From NCBI RefSeq assembly GCF_024347475.1, contig NZ_AP025488.1:1550001-1614000 (forward strand): a stretch of DNA of 64,000 nucleotides, given 5' to 3'. The position numbers and the translations under genes were made by a program. This stretch comes from Vibrio fortis. Lineage in GTDB: Bacteria; Pseudomonadota; Gammaproteobacteria; Enterobacterales; Vibrionaceae. This document shows positions 25,953 through 35,332 of the stretch, one piece after another (within the stretch, counting starts at the first letter, position 1; every line of letters begins with the position of its first letter). The notes under the pieces are model-generated. The model was not told the origin of the DNA and did no database searches. It worked only from the letters and a program-made list of their open reading frames with translations.

Positions 25953-28343
25953 ATGAATACAAAAATATCAATAATCCCATTTTCAAAAAAAAGGGTATCA
26001 TTCAAAATCTGGTATCTGATAAGCAAGGATGGTCGTGTCGAGTTTTGTCCAGAACGATTCAATTTAGATACTGATTCTGTTGAAGCTTATGCAATTGCAG
26101 AGATCTTTAAATTGAAAGGCTCACGCATGTCAAAATCCGAAGCGATGCTACACATCAACAAGTTTGTAGATGAGTGGTTTGAGCTTCAAAACGATAAATA
26201 TATCTCTAAATCGAACAAGAAAAGCTTTCTGGTTGATGGTGAATGTCATACTTACTCAGCTCAAGGTGATGGATCAAGACCCAACATTGGAATGCTGGAT
26301 TTCTCTGTCAATTTCAGTGAATACGACATAAACAACATACGAAAAGAAGCTTTGAAAAATCGCTCAAAGTACACTGATGATTGGTTAATTGGTCAGGGTA
26401 TCGACCCTCAAAACAAAGTCGAGTATGTAAACTGGTATGTTAAAGATTATTGTAAGCATAAAGCTAAACACACATTAGTCTCTGTGTATAACATCTCTAA
26501 GAAGAACCGCAAACAAACAGCCAAAACTAAAATCAAAACGGTTTTGAAGGACATTGAGAATCTACTGAATCCCCACGTTGATAGCTATGATGAAGATGGT
26601 TATATCACTGACTGCCACGTACACGGTTTAGCTTCAATGTTTGACCCAAAAACAGGGCTTTACCTTAGTGCAAAAAACTACGGTGACTTATTCCAAGAAG
26701 CAAATCTTAGAGTAGAACAGAAGTTTAAAGACGTACTGCAACAAGGCGTTGCACTTGGTTTTCATCAAACTAATGGCGCAAACAGTGTTGATGAATTGAG
26801 GCAGCTTTATTCAGATAAAGATGGTGATACTGAACAACAAGTCAAAGACCATTTAAAGAGTTTAGGACGTTCTATCGCTCAGGTATTAGAGCAAGATGGA
26901 TCATTAGAACAAAAAGTCGCTATGCTGAACGTCTTAGGAATAGATATGTCTCTTGATACTATTCGTCAAACACAATCACGTTCTGGAAAATTCGGCAAAG
27001 ACGCAGAGCAAATCTTCAATTTCAAAGATAAAAAGACAGGAATTACGTTTAACAATTACTCTTTCGCAGGTAAAGATAAATACGCAATTTCTGCTTTTGC
27101 AAAAAAGTTGGTAAGTCGTCAAAAGAAACAGAACGAAGCTAAGAAACAGAAAAATCCTTTTGATCTGGATAAAGTTGAAGCTGTTATTCAAGATAGATTA
27201 AAAAGAACTCGTAGATTCATTAAATCAGAAATAGAAACTCGACAAATCGAGTTTCAAGACACTGACTCAGCAGATCTTAGAGCTGATAAAGAAAAGTTCT
27301 TAAAAGAGCTGAAGCTTGAAGCGTTTAAGCGATTCTCTGATTCACTTGTAGAGGTTGGGATTGTGATCGAGGTGAACTATCAAGGGCATTTGGTTTACTG
27401 GAAAAACAACCCTTCTGATTTAACGAAATACCACGATTACAAGTCATCTCTTTTTGGTAAGGATTTACTTGGTAAAAACATCGTTCAGGAGTTCGACTTG
27501 AGCCGTGATGATCTTATTGATTATGGCAAAACGGAATACATGGCCATCTTCCAAAACCATAAATACTCTAAACACATTAAGTATCTGGAGATTGGTGAAT
27601 CACAGTCAAAGACGCTTGATGAATATTATACGTTGTGGAGCTTAAACAAAGCCAAATCCAACACGTATGACTATCTCTATGATGGTAAGACGTTAAGTAT
27701 CTTGTCTAAAAAGAGTCAAAGACCACTGATTCAAGCGACACAGATTGATGATAAGACTATCGAGTATTCAAGTAATACCCACTACCCTGAGCAAGCAGCG
27801 AGAGCGATTTTTAATCACGGATTAGACGATATTCGTAATGCAGAGAAAGGAACAAGTTTCACTTATGGTATGAGTAACCCAAACCAACCTTTATCAGAAG
27901 AGATGAAGCACTTGCATGTAATGATTATCTTCTCAAAAGATAAGCTGGCGAGAGAACGTTTGAAAGTCGATACATCGAATGCTACTGGCTTAAATGAGCT
28001 AATTGAGAAAGAAATGGATAAGCAACTTGGCTTTGCTGAAAAGGCTTTTGAAAAGAATTTAGCGAAAGCAATCAAGGATAAGAAGTACAGCTTTACTAAC
28101 AGTAATGCCCTACTTCATTTAATCGATAATCCTGACATACCATTCACTCAACAAGAACGTGCAAGAGAGCTTTTAAACAAGCAAATCAGTACGTTGTTAG
28201 CAAATGATGTCGTAAACCTTAAGTCGAACTACGTCAATTTAGACAACTATATCTCTATAAACCATAAAGCAATAAATGACAAAGCTAACCTGGTCCGAAA
28301 AGAGAAAGCCACACAACACAAAACCACTATGAAACATCATTAA
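25953..28343 (+). CDS. Relaxase-like protein, 796 aa (MOBP-type motif III)
   Basis: Residues 173-250 follow the MOBP order: a KHTLVSVYNIS strand, a helix, H208-V-D210, then C-H222-V-H224-G and a FDPKTGLYLS segment like the 'HxHxxx-N-xx-PxTG' stretch after the third relaxase motif. The spacing between the HxD and HxH parts is wider than usual. The catalytic tyrosine should be in the N-terminal 150 residues but could not be fixed. A region around 600-650 (SILSKK to NHGLDDI) is LPD7-like. If correct, it nicks oriT and pilots the strand. The origin may lie in the 25711-25952 gap. Confidence 0.55.
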   Translation: MNTKISIIPFSKKRVSFKIWYLISKDGRVEFCPERFNLDTDSVEAYAIAEIFKLKGSRMSKSEAMLHINKFVDEWFELQNDKYISKSNKKSFLVDGECHTYSAQGDGSRPNIGMLDFSVNFSEYDINNIRKEALKNRSKYTDDWLIGQGIDPQNKVEYVNWYVKDYCKHKAKHTLVSVYNISKKNRKQTAKTKIKTVLKDIENLLNPHVDSYDEDGYITDCHVHGLASMFDPKTGLYLSAKNYGDLFQEANLRVEQKFKDVLQQGVALGFHQTNGANSVDELRQLYSDKDGDTEQQVKDHLKSLGRSIAQVLEQDGSLEQKVAMLNVLGIDMSLDTIRQTQSRSGKFGKDAEQIFNFKDKKTGITFNNYSFAGKDKYAISAFAKKLVSRQKKQNEAKKQKNPFDLDKVEAVIQDRLKRTRRFIKSEIETRQIEFQDTDSADLRADKEKFLKELKLEAFKRFSDSLVEVGIVIEVNYQGHLVYWKNNPSDLTKYHDYKSSLFGKDLLGKNIVQEFDLSRDDLIDYGKTEYMAIFQNHKYSKHIKYLEIGESQSKTLDEYYTLWSLNKAKSNTYDYLYDGKTLSILSKKSQRPLIQATQIDDKTIEYSSNTHYPEQAARAIFNHGLDDIRNAEKGTSFTYGMSNPNQPLSEEMKHLHVMIIFSKDKLARERLKVDTSNATGLNELIEKEMDKQLGFAEKAFEKNLAKAIKDKKYSFTNSNALLHLIDNPDIPFTQQERARELLNKQISTLLANDVVNLKSNYVNLDNYISINHKAINDKANLVRKEKATQHKTTMKHH

Positions 28344-28347
28344 GAAA

Positions 28348-28371
28348 AAGCACTTACTCATGTAAGTGCTT
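28348..28371. terminator. Bidirectional terminator after the relaxase-like gene
   Basis: 10-bp stem AAGCACTTAC / GTAAGTGCTT with TCAT loop, A- and T-rich flanks. Confidence 0.85.
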
Positions 28372-28375
28372 CTTT

Positions 28376-29698
28376 TTAATTGGCATTTTTACGATTAGCA
28401 TCAATAGTATTAAAATGCTGTACATAGCTATAAAAATCACATTTCATGACATACTCGTTGAGTAGTTCTGTCAAAGCGTCATACAAATCTTTGTTGAAAC
28501 TCATTAAGCGTTGTCTTGTTTGAAGTTCAGAGAGTCTATCGTTATCAATTAGAACTAAATCACTAACAGAGTATCTATCATCAAAAACAATGTTGCTCAG
28601 TGTTTTAACTACAACTTCTCTGTTGCGATTCAACCTCTTCATTTTTGGCAAAACGTGCTGGATATGTTGGCATTCACTCTGAGATTTATCTTTCATCAGT
28701 TGTTGTTCTGGTAGGAAAGCAAAATTAGTGTTTGCAACTTCTGTTAGGTTTTCAATAAATGCTTTTGAGATGATATCGCTGTATGTCTGACCGTCCATTT
28801 TCCCAAACGTGCCTGAAATAACACTCAACCTATGCTTCTTAAAAACTGCTGTGAACTTAGGATTTATGGCAAGTCGTAAGATTGCCGAATTACCAACGTT
28901 ATTGCCCTCGAACATTAGCCTTTTCAACATCTCAGGAATCTCAGTTTCAGGTAAGTAAAAATTCTTGAAGAAATGTCTGTTTATGTAATTGATTAATGAA
29001 AGCTTGGTCTTATACGACAAGCCAGCATCTATCAACTGCCCTTCATGTTCAACCTCAAAACTTTTAACAACACCAACTTCACTTTTAATGACGAGGTACG
29101 TGTGATCTAAAGGTTTAAGATCTGATACAGCAACCTGTAGGTCAACACTATTCATGACATTACGCATGTAAGTAAATAGCTTATCTCTGATCAAAACTTT
29201 AACTGTATGATGGAATAGCTTAGGTTTTGCTGGATCTTCCTCTGGAATAAAAATCACAGGACTTAACTGGTCGATAAGAGGTACAGGTTTGACTTCTTCT
29301 ATAACCTCCACCTCCACTTCTTCATCAGGTAGTTCAACAACATCATCATCAAAAACAATGTCATCAAACGAATTTTCTTGTTCGCTTACCTCTTTCTCTA
29401 TACGTTCGGTCGCTACCCTTTTTAGTGCTTTGACTTTGAAGTGAACAAGAAGAATCCCTTGAACTTCTAAATCTTCTAAGAAATCTCTGATGAACCTTTC
29501 AACTTTACCTAACGCAATACTTGTTTCAACACCATCAACCAGTGAATCTTTTGACAGTGGTAATGCTGTTAAATACATCTTTTTATTTACTATAGAAAAC
29601 TTAATTCCAAAAAAAGCACTGCTTTCCAATTTATGATGTTTCGCTGAAAAAGCTAACAATTTTTTTGCAACATCTTTTTTCGTTAATTTATTACTCAT
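28376..29698 (-). CDS. Hypothetical protein, 440 aa, with acidic linker
   Basis: Not recognised. Two folded-looking parts are joined by a strongly acidic linker (about residues 108-140, rich in D, E and V). No signal peptide or membrane segment. GGAGG lies just upstream of the ATG. It sits between the relaxase-like gene and a small plus operon. Confidence 0.7.
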   Translation of the reverse strand: MSNKLTKKDVAKKLLAFSAKHHKLESSAFFGIKFSIVNKKMYLTALPLSKDSLVDGVETSIALGKVERFIRDFLEDLEVQGILLVHFKVKALKRVATERIEKEVSEQENSFDDIVFDDDVVELPDEEVEVEVIEEVKPVPLIDQLSPVIFIPEEDPAKPKLFHHTVKVLIRDKLFTYMRNVMNSVDLQVAVSDLKPLDHTYLVIKSEVGVVKSFEVEHEGQLIDAGLSYKTKLSLINYINRHFFKNFYLPETEIPEMLKRLMFEGNNVGNSAILRLAINPKFTAVFKKHRLSVISGTFGKMDGQTYSDIISKAFIENLTEVANTNFAFLPEQQLMKDKSQSECQHIQHVLPKMKRLNRNREVVVKTLSNIVFDDRYSVSDLVLIDNDRLSELQTRQRLMSFNKDLYDALTELLNEYVMKCDFYSYVQHFNTIDANRKNAN

Positions 29699-29766
29699 AA
29701 AACCTCCATATCGTAGTAATACTCACAGTATTCCATTTATTTTTAATTTTACAAATCGCTGAAGTG

Positions 29767-29775
29767 TGATATTAA
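29767..29775 (+). promoter_or_regulatory. Extended -10 promoter of the 29798 operon
   Basis: TG, A, TATTAA about 20 nt before ATGGAGG. No convincing -35. Confidence 0.4.
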
Positions 29776-29797
29776 AAAAAGCATGGAGGAATTAATT

Positions 29798-30193
29798 ATG
29801 AATGACGACATTAGAGGAATAATCAACAATCATGACTTAGTATTGGAATATTTTTTAAATAAAGAAAATACTGAGATTGCTGATAAGTTCAAGAACAGCA
29901 AAAACACAAAAATCAAAAGCATTTTAACAAAAATACTTTTCGACCAAAAAATTACGTTAGAGGAATTTAACGAACATTTTTTCAATCATGTATACCAAGT
30001 GAATGTTGTGAGGAGTTTCCACTTTCTAAACATATTGAGAAATGCAAAATTATCAATACATCAAGCAAACAACATTTATCTTCAGAGATTGGAAAAGGAA
30101 ATTGAACTTCACATTCAAGATTTAAGACTTGAAGATGAAGGGTTAAAAAGCTTACTACACAATTTAATCAATAAGGAAAATAACAATGAATAA
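29798..30193 (+). CDS. Hypothetical protein, 131 aa
   Basis: Not recognised. The start at MNDDIRG follows GGAGG with normal spacing; an in-frame ATG at 29783 is part of the ribosome site. Small, acidic and helical. It overlaps the next gene by 8 bp, so translation is coupled. Confidence 0.65.
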   Translation: MNDDIRGIINNHDLVLEYFLNKENTEIADKFKNSKNTKIKSILTKILFDQKITLEEFNEHFFNHVYQVNVVRSFHFLNILRNAKLSIHQANNIYLQRLEKEIELHIQDLRLEDEGLKSLLHNLINKENNNE

Positions 30194-31022
30194 AATAAAC
30201 TACACTGAATTACGAGAAAACATACAGTATCAACCGACACCAACACCACCTTTCAAAGCATACTTTGACAGTGAAATTGAATCTGAAAAACTAAGCTATT
30301 TGTCTGAAATTATGAACTACTTTCACTTTGTAGCTCAGATTTATGAGTTTCCTGTTGAGGTAATTAAATCTGATTTTAGTAAGATATGTCAGTTAAGAGT
30401 TATGTCACAACAAGCTTATGATTCTGGTAATGAAGAAAAAGTTGAGGCACTTCACGACAAACAGATTCAGGTGATAAATCAGTTTAACAACAAGTACATT
30501 AAGCGACTTGGTTTTGATATGACAAACAGCTATTCGAGTTTTGAAATGCATAGAGTTGTGTCAAAAACCGCTACAAGAAAGAACTTCATCAAAAACTACT
30601 ACATACATCAAATCGTCAAAGCAAAGAATATCATGGTGAAAGATGAGTACCTTTTGAAGCTGTTTAGACAATCTTGTGAAGAGCGTGGAGTGTCATTCAA
30701 CACAATCAAAGAGTGGTTCAATGCGTTTAAGTGTATCAGTTTAGAAAGATTTGATGAGACAAGCTTTAAAAATGGTTATGTAAAAGCTTATAGGCAGTTA
30801 GAGCGTGAAGTGATTTCAATGTATGACACTGATAACCACTACTCTAACTCAAAAGATAAGCTGTTTGTTTGCATAAGAGATAACTATGCTGCGATGTTCA
30901 GAAACAAAGTCGAATCAGGCTTTAACCTTGATAAGTTAGAGTTTTTACCAGACGTATATTTCATAAAAGGTTGTATGTCTGTTGCTTTGAATCAGTACCA
31001 AAAAGAACTATCTTCAGAATAA
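30186..31022 (+). CDS. Hypothetical protein, 278 aa
   Basis: Not recognised. Helical, mixed charge, with aromatic-rich segments (NYYIHQIVKAKNIM, QSCEERGVSFNTIKEWFNAFKCISLERF), the last having HTH-like spacing. It overlaps the upstream gene. No export signals. Confidence 0.7.
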   Translation: MNKINYTELRENIQYQPTPTPPFKAYFDSEIESEKLSYLSEIMNYFHFVAQIYEFPVEVIKSDFSKICQLRVMSQQAYDSGNEEKVEALHDKQIQVINQFNNKYIKRLGFDMTNSYSSFEMHRVVSKTATRKNFIKNYYIHQIVKAKNIMVKDEYLLKLFRQSCEERGVSFNTIKEWFNAFKCISLERFDETSFKNGYVKAYRQLEREVISMYDTDNHYSNSKDKLFVCIRDNYAAMFRNKVESGFNLDKLEFLPDVYFIKGCMSVALNQYQKELSSE

Positions 31023-31025
31023 AAA

Positions 31026-31050
31026 AGGAAGCTTACGCTTCCTCTTTTTT
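31026..31050. terminator. Bidirectional terminator
   Basis: AGGAAGC / GCTTCCT stem with TTAC loop followed by T-rich sequence. Confidence 0.85.
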
Positions 31051-31437
31051 TATCAATTTCACATGCTTTGAATCGATTTCAACTATGTCATAAAAATCTA
31101 AAAAACCACTTGGCTTTTTCTTTAAAAAATTCTTGTAAAACATAAGTAACCTGAACTTTTCGTTTAACTCATCAATAATCACTCTATCTTTGTAACATTG
31201 CTTTTTGTTTATCTCATAGGTTTCCAACAATTCAATCGATTCATTTTTGTAATATAGATTATAGTCATAACAATTCTGATTGTATTCAGCTTTCCCCACT
31301 ACTTTGTTTAAAAAATAGTTTGTTGCTCGCTTTCCAGTGTTGCGACTCACTACGACTCCATCACACAATTTTGAGTGGTATTTCTCAAAATAATCTTTTG
31401 TATTCATACTCAATAAATCTTCAAAATTAACAATCAT
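31033..31437 (-). CDS. Small basic hypothetical protein, 134 aa
   Basis: Not recognised. The start at 31437 (MIVNFEDLL) follows an ATGGAGG leader. Rich in tyrosine and lysine; the C-terminal segment (DFYDIVEIDSKHVKLIKKEEA) is strand-like. Its 3' end overlaps the shared terminator. Confidence 0.65.
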   Translation of the reverse strand: MIVNFEDLLSMNTKDYFEKYHSKLCDGVVVSRNTGKRATNYFLNKVVGKAEYNQNCYDYNLYYKNESIELLETYEINKKQCYKDRVIIDELNEKFRLLMFYKNFLKKKPSGFLDFYDIVEIDSKHVKLIKKEEA

Positions 31438-31535
31438 ATAAACCTCCATTAAATCAACAATTGCCCTATTTAAAGTAATTATCACATTGCAAATAAAATG
31501 CAAGATTTCACGCTTCTATGAAAATATTATATCTA

Positions 31536-31544
31536 TGATATAAC
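31536..31544 (+). promoter_or_regulatory. Extended -10 promoter of the ArdC-like gene
   Basis: TG, A, TATAAC, about 25 nt before the AAGGAGG ribosome site. Confidence 0.45.
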
Positions 31545-31579
31545 TTTTATATAAACCATAAAAAAAGGAGGAATTATTT

Positions 31580-32833
31580 ATGGCAAAAGTAAAATCAACA
31601 TGGAGTAAAAATACTGGCAAATCAAAATACACAAATCCTGAACGTCAGAAAAAAGCAGAGAAAGAATACAAACAAACATTTTCAGATGAGTTTTTAAGAT
31701 TTTTTGAAGAAGATTTGGATGCAAAGTTTGATCCTTACATCCATCCAAGCCTAAAGTCTATGCGACCTCGAATAGTGACTGTTAAAGATGACAAAGTGCA
31801 TATTAAAAAATGTTCTTTTAACCAATCCATTCAATTCAAGAATCTGGATTGTGATAAAAAACCAAAAGTACCTGTTTATTTGACCTATGCTGAATTGATG
31901 AATCTTATCATTAAGTATAAAAAAGAGATTAAAGAAGAACACAATCTTGAATTCAAACTGCCTAAAGAATTATCGAAAGGTATAAAAAGTAAAATATCAT
32001 TAATCAATACCTTAGCAAAATACTATGATAAAGAAGAAAAAAAGGAGTATTGGGGTGATTCGATAGGTACTCACAAAGAGGAATTAGCAAAAAAACTTTC
32101 AAAAGAACAGATCGATGAGCGATTTTATTTTATTGGTTATCAGTACAAGAAAAAAGCGTATTTTGCTTTGGAAGATTTTAAACATTGTTTACCTAAAAAG
32201 CTTTTTGACAGCATTCCTCAGTTCCAGCTTGTCGATAAAGTGATGAGTCCACAAGAGATTCATATTGAAAGTAAAGTTGTGGGTGATGTAATGCAAGAAG
32301 CTTTAACAAGAGATTACTCTAATAAAATCTCTTTTGAAAACAACGCTGATATAGATGTAGCCCATGCAAAAATCTGGGAAGGTAAGAATGTATCGCAGGT
32401 CGTAATGGCAAATCATTTTAGATTTACAGATCATACAAGGTACACAGAAACCTTATTTCATGAAGCGACACACTCTGCTGTTGTCTTAAACCCTCATACT
32501 TCTGTTAAAAGCTATGCTGTTGAAGAAGGTATTGCTCAAATCGGTACTGTCATGCTATGTGATGAAAATGAAGTGGATTATGACCCATCTAACTCTGTTG
32601 CATACCTTCGTTCTTGGGGAGTAAAGGATGTTAAAGACATTGGTAACATCTTATCTAAAACAAAAGAAAGGATTAAACCAATTATCGAATCAATGAAAAA
32701 ACACGATTCACAAGAGCTTAGACAACATTTCAGAGAAATACTTGAAGAAGAGATTAAACAGCAATATGACCTTTCTAACGAGCAAGTGGAAGAGCTTAAA
32801 GCAAAAAGTAAACGTACAACGGCAAGACCATAA
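31580..32833 (+). CDS. ArdC-like zinc metallopeptidase (antirestriction candidate)
   Basis: 417 residues. Zinc site H294-E295-x-x-H298 (LFHEATHSA) and a third ligand E315 or E316 in YAVEEGIAQIG; then NSVAYLRSWG, the partner motif of ArdC peptidase domains. The usual ArdC N-terminal single-strand-DNA domain was not clearly seen; the N-terminal 200 residues are lysine-rich and could replace it. ArdC proteins protect incoming DNA from restriction during conjugation, which fits this element. The C-terminus is basic (KSKRTTARP). It is a single-gene unit with its own promoter and terminator. Confidence 0.65.
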   Translation: MAKVKSTWSKNTGKSKYTNPERQKKAEKEYKQTFSDEFLRFFEEDLDAKFDPYIHPSLKSMRPRIVTVKDDKVHIKKCSFNQSIQFKNLDCDKKPKVPVYLTYAELMNLIIKYKKEIKEEHNLEFKLPKELSKGIKSKISLINTLAKYYDKEEKKEYWGDSIGTHKEELAKKLSKEQIDERFYFIGYQYKKKAYFALEDFKHCLPKKLFDSIPQFQLVDKVMSPQEIHIESKVVGDVMQEALTRDYSNKISFENNADIDVAHAKIWEGKNVSQVVMANHFRFTDHTRYTETLFHEATHSAVVLNPHTSVKSYAVEEGIAQIGTVMLCDENEVDYDPSNSVAYLRSWGVKDVKDIGNILSKTKERIKPIIESMKKHDSQELRQHFREILEEEIKQQYDLSNEQVEELKAKSKRTTARP

Positions 32834-32838
32834 AAAAT

Positions 32839-32864
32839 AAAACACTCCAATTCAGGAGTGTTTT
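32839..32864 (+). terminator. Terminator of the ArdC-like gene
   Basis: ACTCC / GGAGT-centred stem (AAAACACTCC / GGAGTGTTTT), 6-nt loop, T-rich end. Confidence 0.8.
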
Positions 32865-32870
32865 TGATGC

Positions 32871-33302
32871 TTAGTTTAAACGCTGTAAAGCGACATTCTC
32901 TAACTCATAACCATTCATCACTTCTCTTTGCTTTGAGTTAAAAAACACGTTATAGCTGGTGATTCTTTGATTTAAAATACAGTCTGCAACCAACTGAACC
33001 CTATCATGATTCTCATACAGCGTTAGATTATCGAAGTTATCTATAAACACTCTTCTTTGTCGTTTAACGTTACGAGAATATGATCTATCTGATACAACCC
33101 TACTACCCTCAGAAAAGCTATGTTCAAGTGCTTCCAGAACAAACTCAGCCTCATGTAGAGAGTCATATTTTAAAATCTGAAAATCGAACTCATCATGACC
33201 TTTTGAAAAAATTGAAAGTTCAGTAGATTTTTCACGTTCTGTCAAAATCAGAGACAAAGGAATTTTGTTGTTTAACTCAGAGAAAAGATGATTTAAGAAC
33301 AT
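32871..33302 (-). CDS. Hypothetical protein, 143 aa
   Basis: Not recognised. Alternating strands with many charged residues; a central RNVKRQRRVFI segment is strongly basic. Expressed from a GGTCC-type promoter just upstream, like parA. Confidence 0.65.
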   Translation of the reverse strand: MFLNHLFSELNNKIPLSLILTEREKSTELSIFSKGHDEFDFQILKYDSLHEAEFVLEALEHSFSEGSRVVSDRSYSRNVKRQRRVFIDNFDNLTLYENHDRVQLVADCILNQRITSYNVFFNSKQREVMNGYELENVALQRLN

Positions 33303-33335
33303 TCTGATAACCTTTTTGAATATCGATTTATTGTT

Positions 33336-33364
33336 AAATTATCAGGACCTTTAAAATTTTCAAC
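33336..33364 (-). promoter_or_regulatory. GGTCC-type promoter of the 32871 gene
   Basis: On the minus strand TTGAAA, 16-nt spacer ending GGTCCTGA, then TAATTT. The bases before the -35 (TTGGTG) also match the parA promoter (TTGGTA). GGTCC is at 33345-33349. Confidence 0.5.
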
Positions 33365-33375
33365 ACCAAAAATCA

Positions 33376-33402
33376 AAAAAATCACCTCTACGAGATGATT
33401 TT
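33376..33402 (-). terminator. Terminator after the 33408 operon
   Basis: On the minus strand ATCATCTC / GAGGTGAT pair around GTA, then T7. Confidence 0.75.
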
Positions 33403-33407
33403 AAAAA

Positions 33408-33914
33408 TTACACTTTACTGTCTGATTTGTGCTTAATGCCTTTTTTGAGTTCTTTTTTATATTGTTTATACTCATCATAAAAATGATGTTTAACAATGTC
33501 TTTCAGAGTCAAAAAAAGAGGTTTGGTGTGATCGTGCTGTTTTACATACTCTAAAACTTCAAAAACATTGTCTCTATCAGATTTTGGTAAATCTTCAGTT
33601 AAACAAAATGTCGTTGAATCTTGTAACTTTGAAGCTTCAAACAACGCATGAATCAAGACAGGTTTAACCACGTTTATCACGTTCCCTTTTAAAGACATTT
33701 CTCTGTCTTTACGCTGAAACACCTCATCAAGAAAAGTGTTCATGTGAGAAGCGCAATCAAACGCTTCAAACATTATCTCTTTTTCTCTATTAGCAATTCT
33801 ACAATCAGCGTAGAAATCATCAGCGAAGTTCGTTCTCTTGGGTAAGTTAAACTTCTTAACAAAGAGAGGTTGAAAGATTGCGATAGTCTGTAAATCAACA
33901 TTGTCGTAGTCCAT
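33408..33914 (-). CDS. Hypothetical protein, 168 aa
   Basis: Not recognised. Helical, with a basic C-terminal tail (KELKKGIKHKSDSKV). It starts two bases after the stop of the upstream 427-aa gene, so the two form an operon. Confidence 0.7.
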   Translation of the reverse strand: MDYDNVDLQTIAIFQPLFVKKFNLPKRTNFADDFYADCRIANREKEIMFEAFDCASHMNTFLDEVFQRKDREMSLKGNVINVVKPVLIHALFEASKLQDSTTFCLTEDLPKSDRDNVFEVLEYVKQHDHTKPLFLTLKDIVKHHFYDEYKQYKKELKKGIKHKSDSKV

Positions 33915-33916
33915 AC

Positions 33917-35200
33917 TTACCTCCTCATTTTTTTGTTTCTCGCTTTGTTTAGAAGACCTTTATTCTGATTTGAATTGCTTTGTTCAGTCTCTTTTTTCAG
34001 ATCTTGAAGTTGCTCATCGTCTGAGTTCTCAGGCTTAGACGATTCTGGCTTTTCAGTTTCAACAGTTTGTTTGTTACCTGTTTCATTGTGCAGCTCTTGA
34101 AGCTGCTCATCATCACCTACCTCAACTTTTTGTTCAGATTTATTTTCATTACGTTGTGCATTATCAGGTTCATCTATACCCACTTCTAAGGTTTGTTCGT
34201 TTTTGGCTTTAAGCTTCATTTCAGCTAAAACATCATGAAAACGCTTATCGACTTTTTTACCAACACGAAACTCTTCAATAGATTCACCGTTTTCCAAACG
34301 TTTTTCTAACATACCCTTGAAAGCATTGAAGTTTTTATCTGTGTTAGGAGCATTAGACAAGATACGATGTGACTTAGGCAACACTGCAAAAGTGTTATAT
34401 AAATTATCAACATTCGCATCATGAACAACACCACGTTTATAACCACCAGTGACAGATTTATGTAACTCAACAGCTAACTTGTCACCGCTATACAGCTTAT
34501 TACCATCCATGCGATAAACACCATCATCTAAAAGCTTTTGTAAGAACTTCTGTTCCATCGAAATTTTGTCTTTCGTATTTTCAGAAGGTTGATGAGGTTC
34601 GATTTTGTTTGACTCAGGTTTTACTTCTTCTGCACTCTCAGGTTCAGGTTCGTCAAACGTAGTCTCTTGTTTTTGTTCAAGAGTCTGCTCTTGCTCTTGA
34701 ACCTGGTCCTGTTCAGGCTCATCTTTCTTTACATCAGGCAAAACAAAGTCATTGTTGAACTCTTCGATTTGCGTATCACCAATAGCCATTCCATTCTCTG
34801 GGACTAACTTCTCATCGTACAAGTTGTCTATATCGTTTGCTGAATCAGGATTTAACATCACTGACTTTTTCGTACCGTCATTGTATTTCGCTGGTATCTC
34901 TTCCCAACCTTCATTTTGAGCAACAATGAATAACTTTTGCTCAGAGATTTGGTAGTCGTGAAGAGCTTCGTTATACGAACTTCTTTGTTCTGGATTCATT
35001 GGTAAACCTTGATTCAACACCATAAAAAATTCTGGTCTGATATCGTTTATGTGACACTGTTTTATCATTTCCAAACCATACAAATTATCATCTTTATATT
35101 CATTCATATGGCTTACCACGTTTGTTATTGATTCTTTTTTCTCAACAGAAATAGCTTTAGTTTTATCAATCATAGATTTTGTATATTCACTCTGATTCAT
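33917..35200 (-). CDS. Hypothetical protein, 427 aa, low-complexity linkers
   Basis: Not recognised. Glutamate/glutamine-rich disordered stretches (about residues 155-215 and 330-410) surround a compact domain (FLQKLLDDGVYRMDGN to LHDVLAEM) with short strands and helices. It ends in NKARNKKMRR, one of several basic C-termini in the element. First gene of a two-gene operon. The composition suits a flexible scaffold or a DNA-transfer partner, but no function is shown. Confidence 0.65.
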   Translation of the reverse strand: MNQSEYTKSMIDKTKAISVEKKESITNVVSHMNEYKDDNLYGLEMIKQCHINDIRPEFFMVLNQGLPMNPEQRSSYNEALHDYQISEQKLFIVAQNEGWEEIPAKYNDGTKKSVMLNPDSANDIDNLYDEKLVPENGMAIGDTQIEEFNNDFVLPDVKKDEPEQDQVQEQEQTLEQKQETTFDEPEPESAEEVKPESNKIEPHQPSENTKDKISMEQKFLQKLLDDGVYRMDGNKLYSGDKLAVELHKSVTGGYKRGVVHDANVDNLYNTFAVLPKSHRILSNAPNTDKNFNAFKGMLEKRLENGESIEEFRVGKKVDKRFHDVLAEMKLKAKNEQTLEVGIDEPDNAQRNENKSEQKVEVGDDEQLQELHNETGNKQTVETEKPESSKPENSDDEQLQDLKKETEQSNSNQNKGLLNKARNKKMRR

Positions 35201-35282
35201 TTTTCACTCCTTAAAAAAATAATATAAATGACTCAAATATACATATACCATATATAAAAAAATTGACAAAAATACAGAAAAT

Positions 35283-35310
35283 AAAAAAGAGCAACAATTT
35301 GCTCTTTTTT
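35283..35310 (-). terminator. Terminator after the 35333 gene
   Basis: 12-bp stem AAAAAAGAGCAA / TTGCTCTTTTTT with CAAT loop. Confidence 0.85.
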
Positions 35311-35332
35311 CAATAAATAATAGATTTTACTA

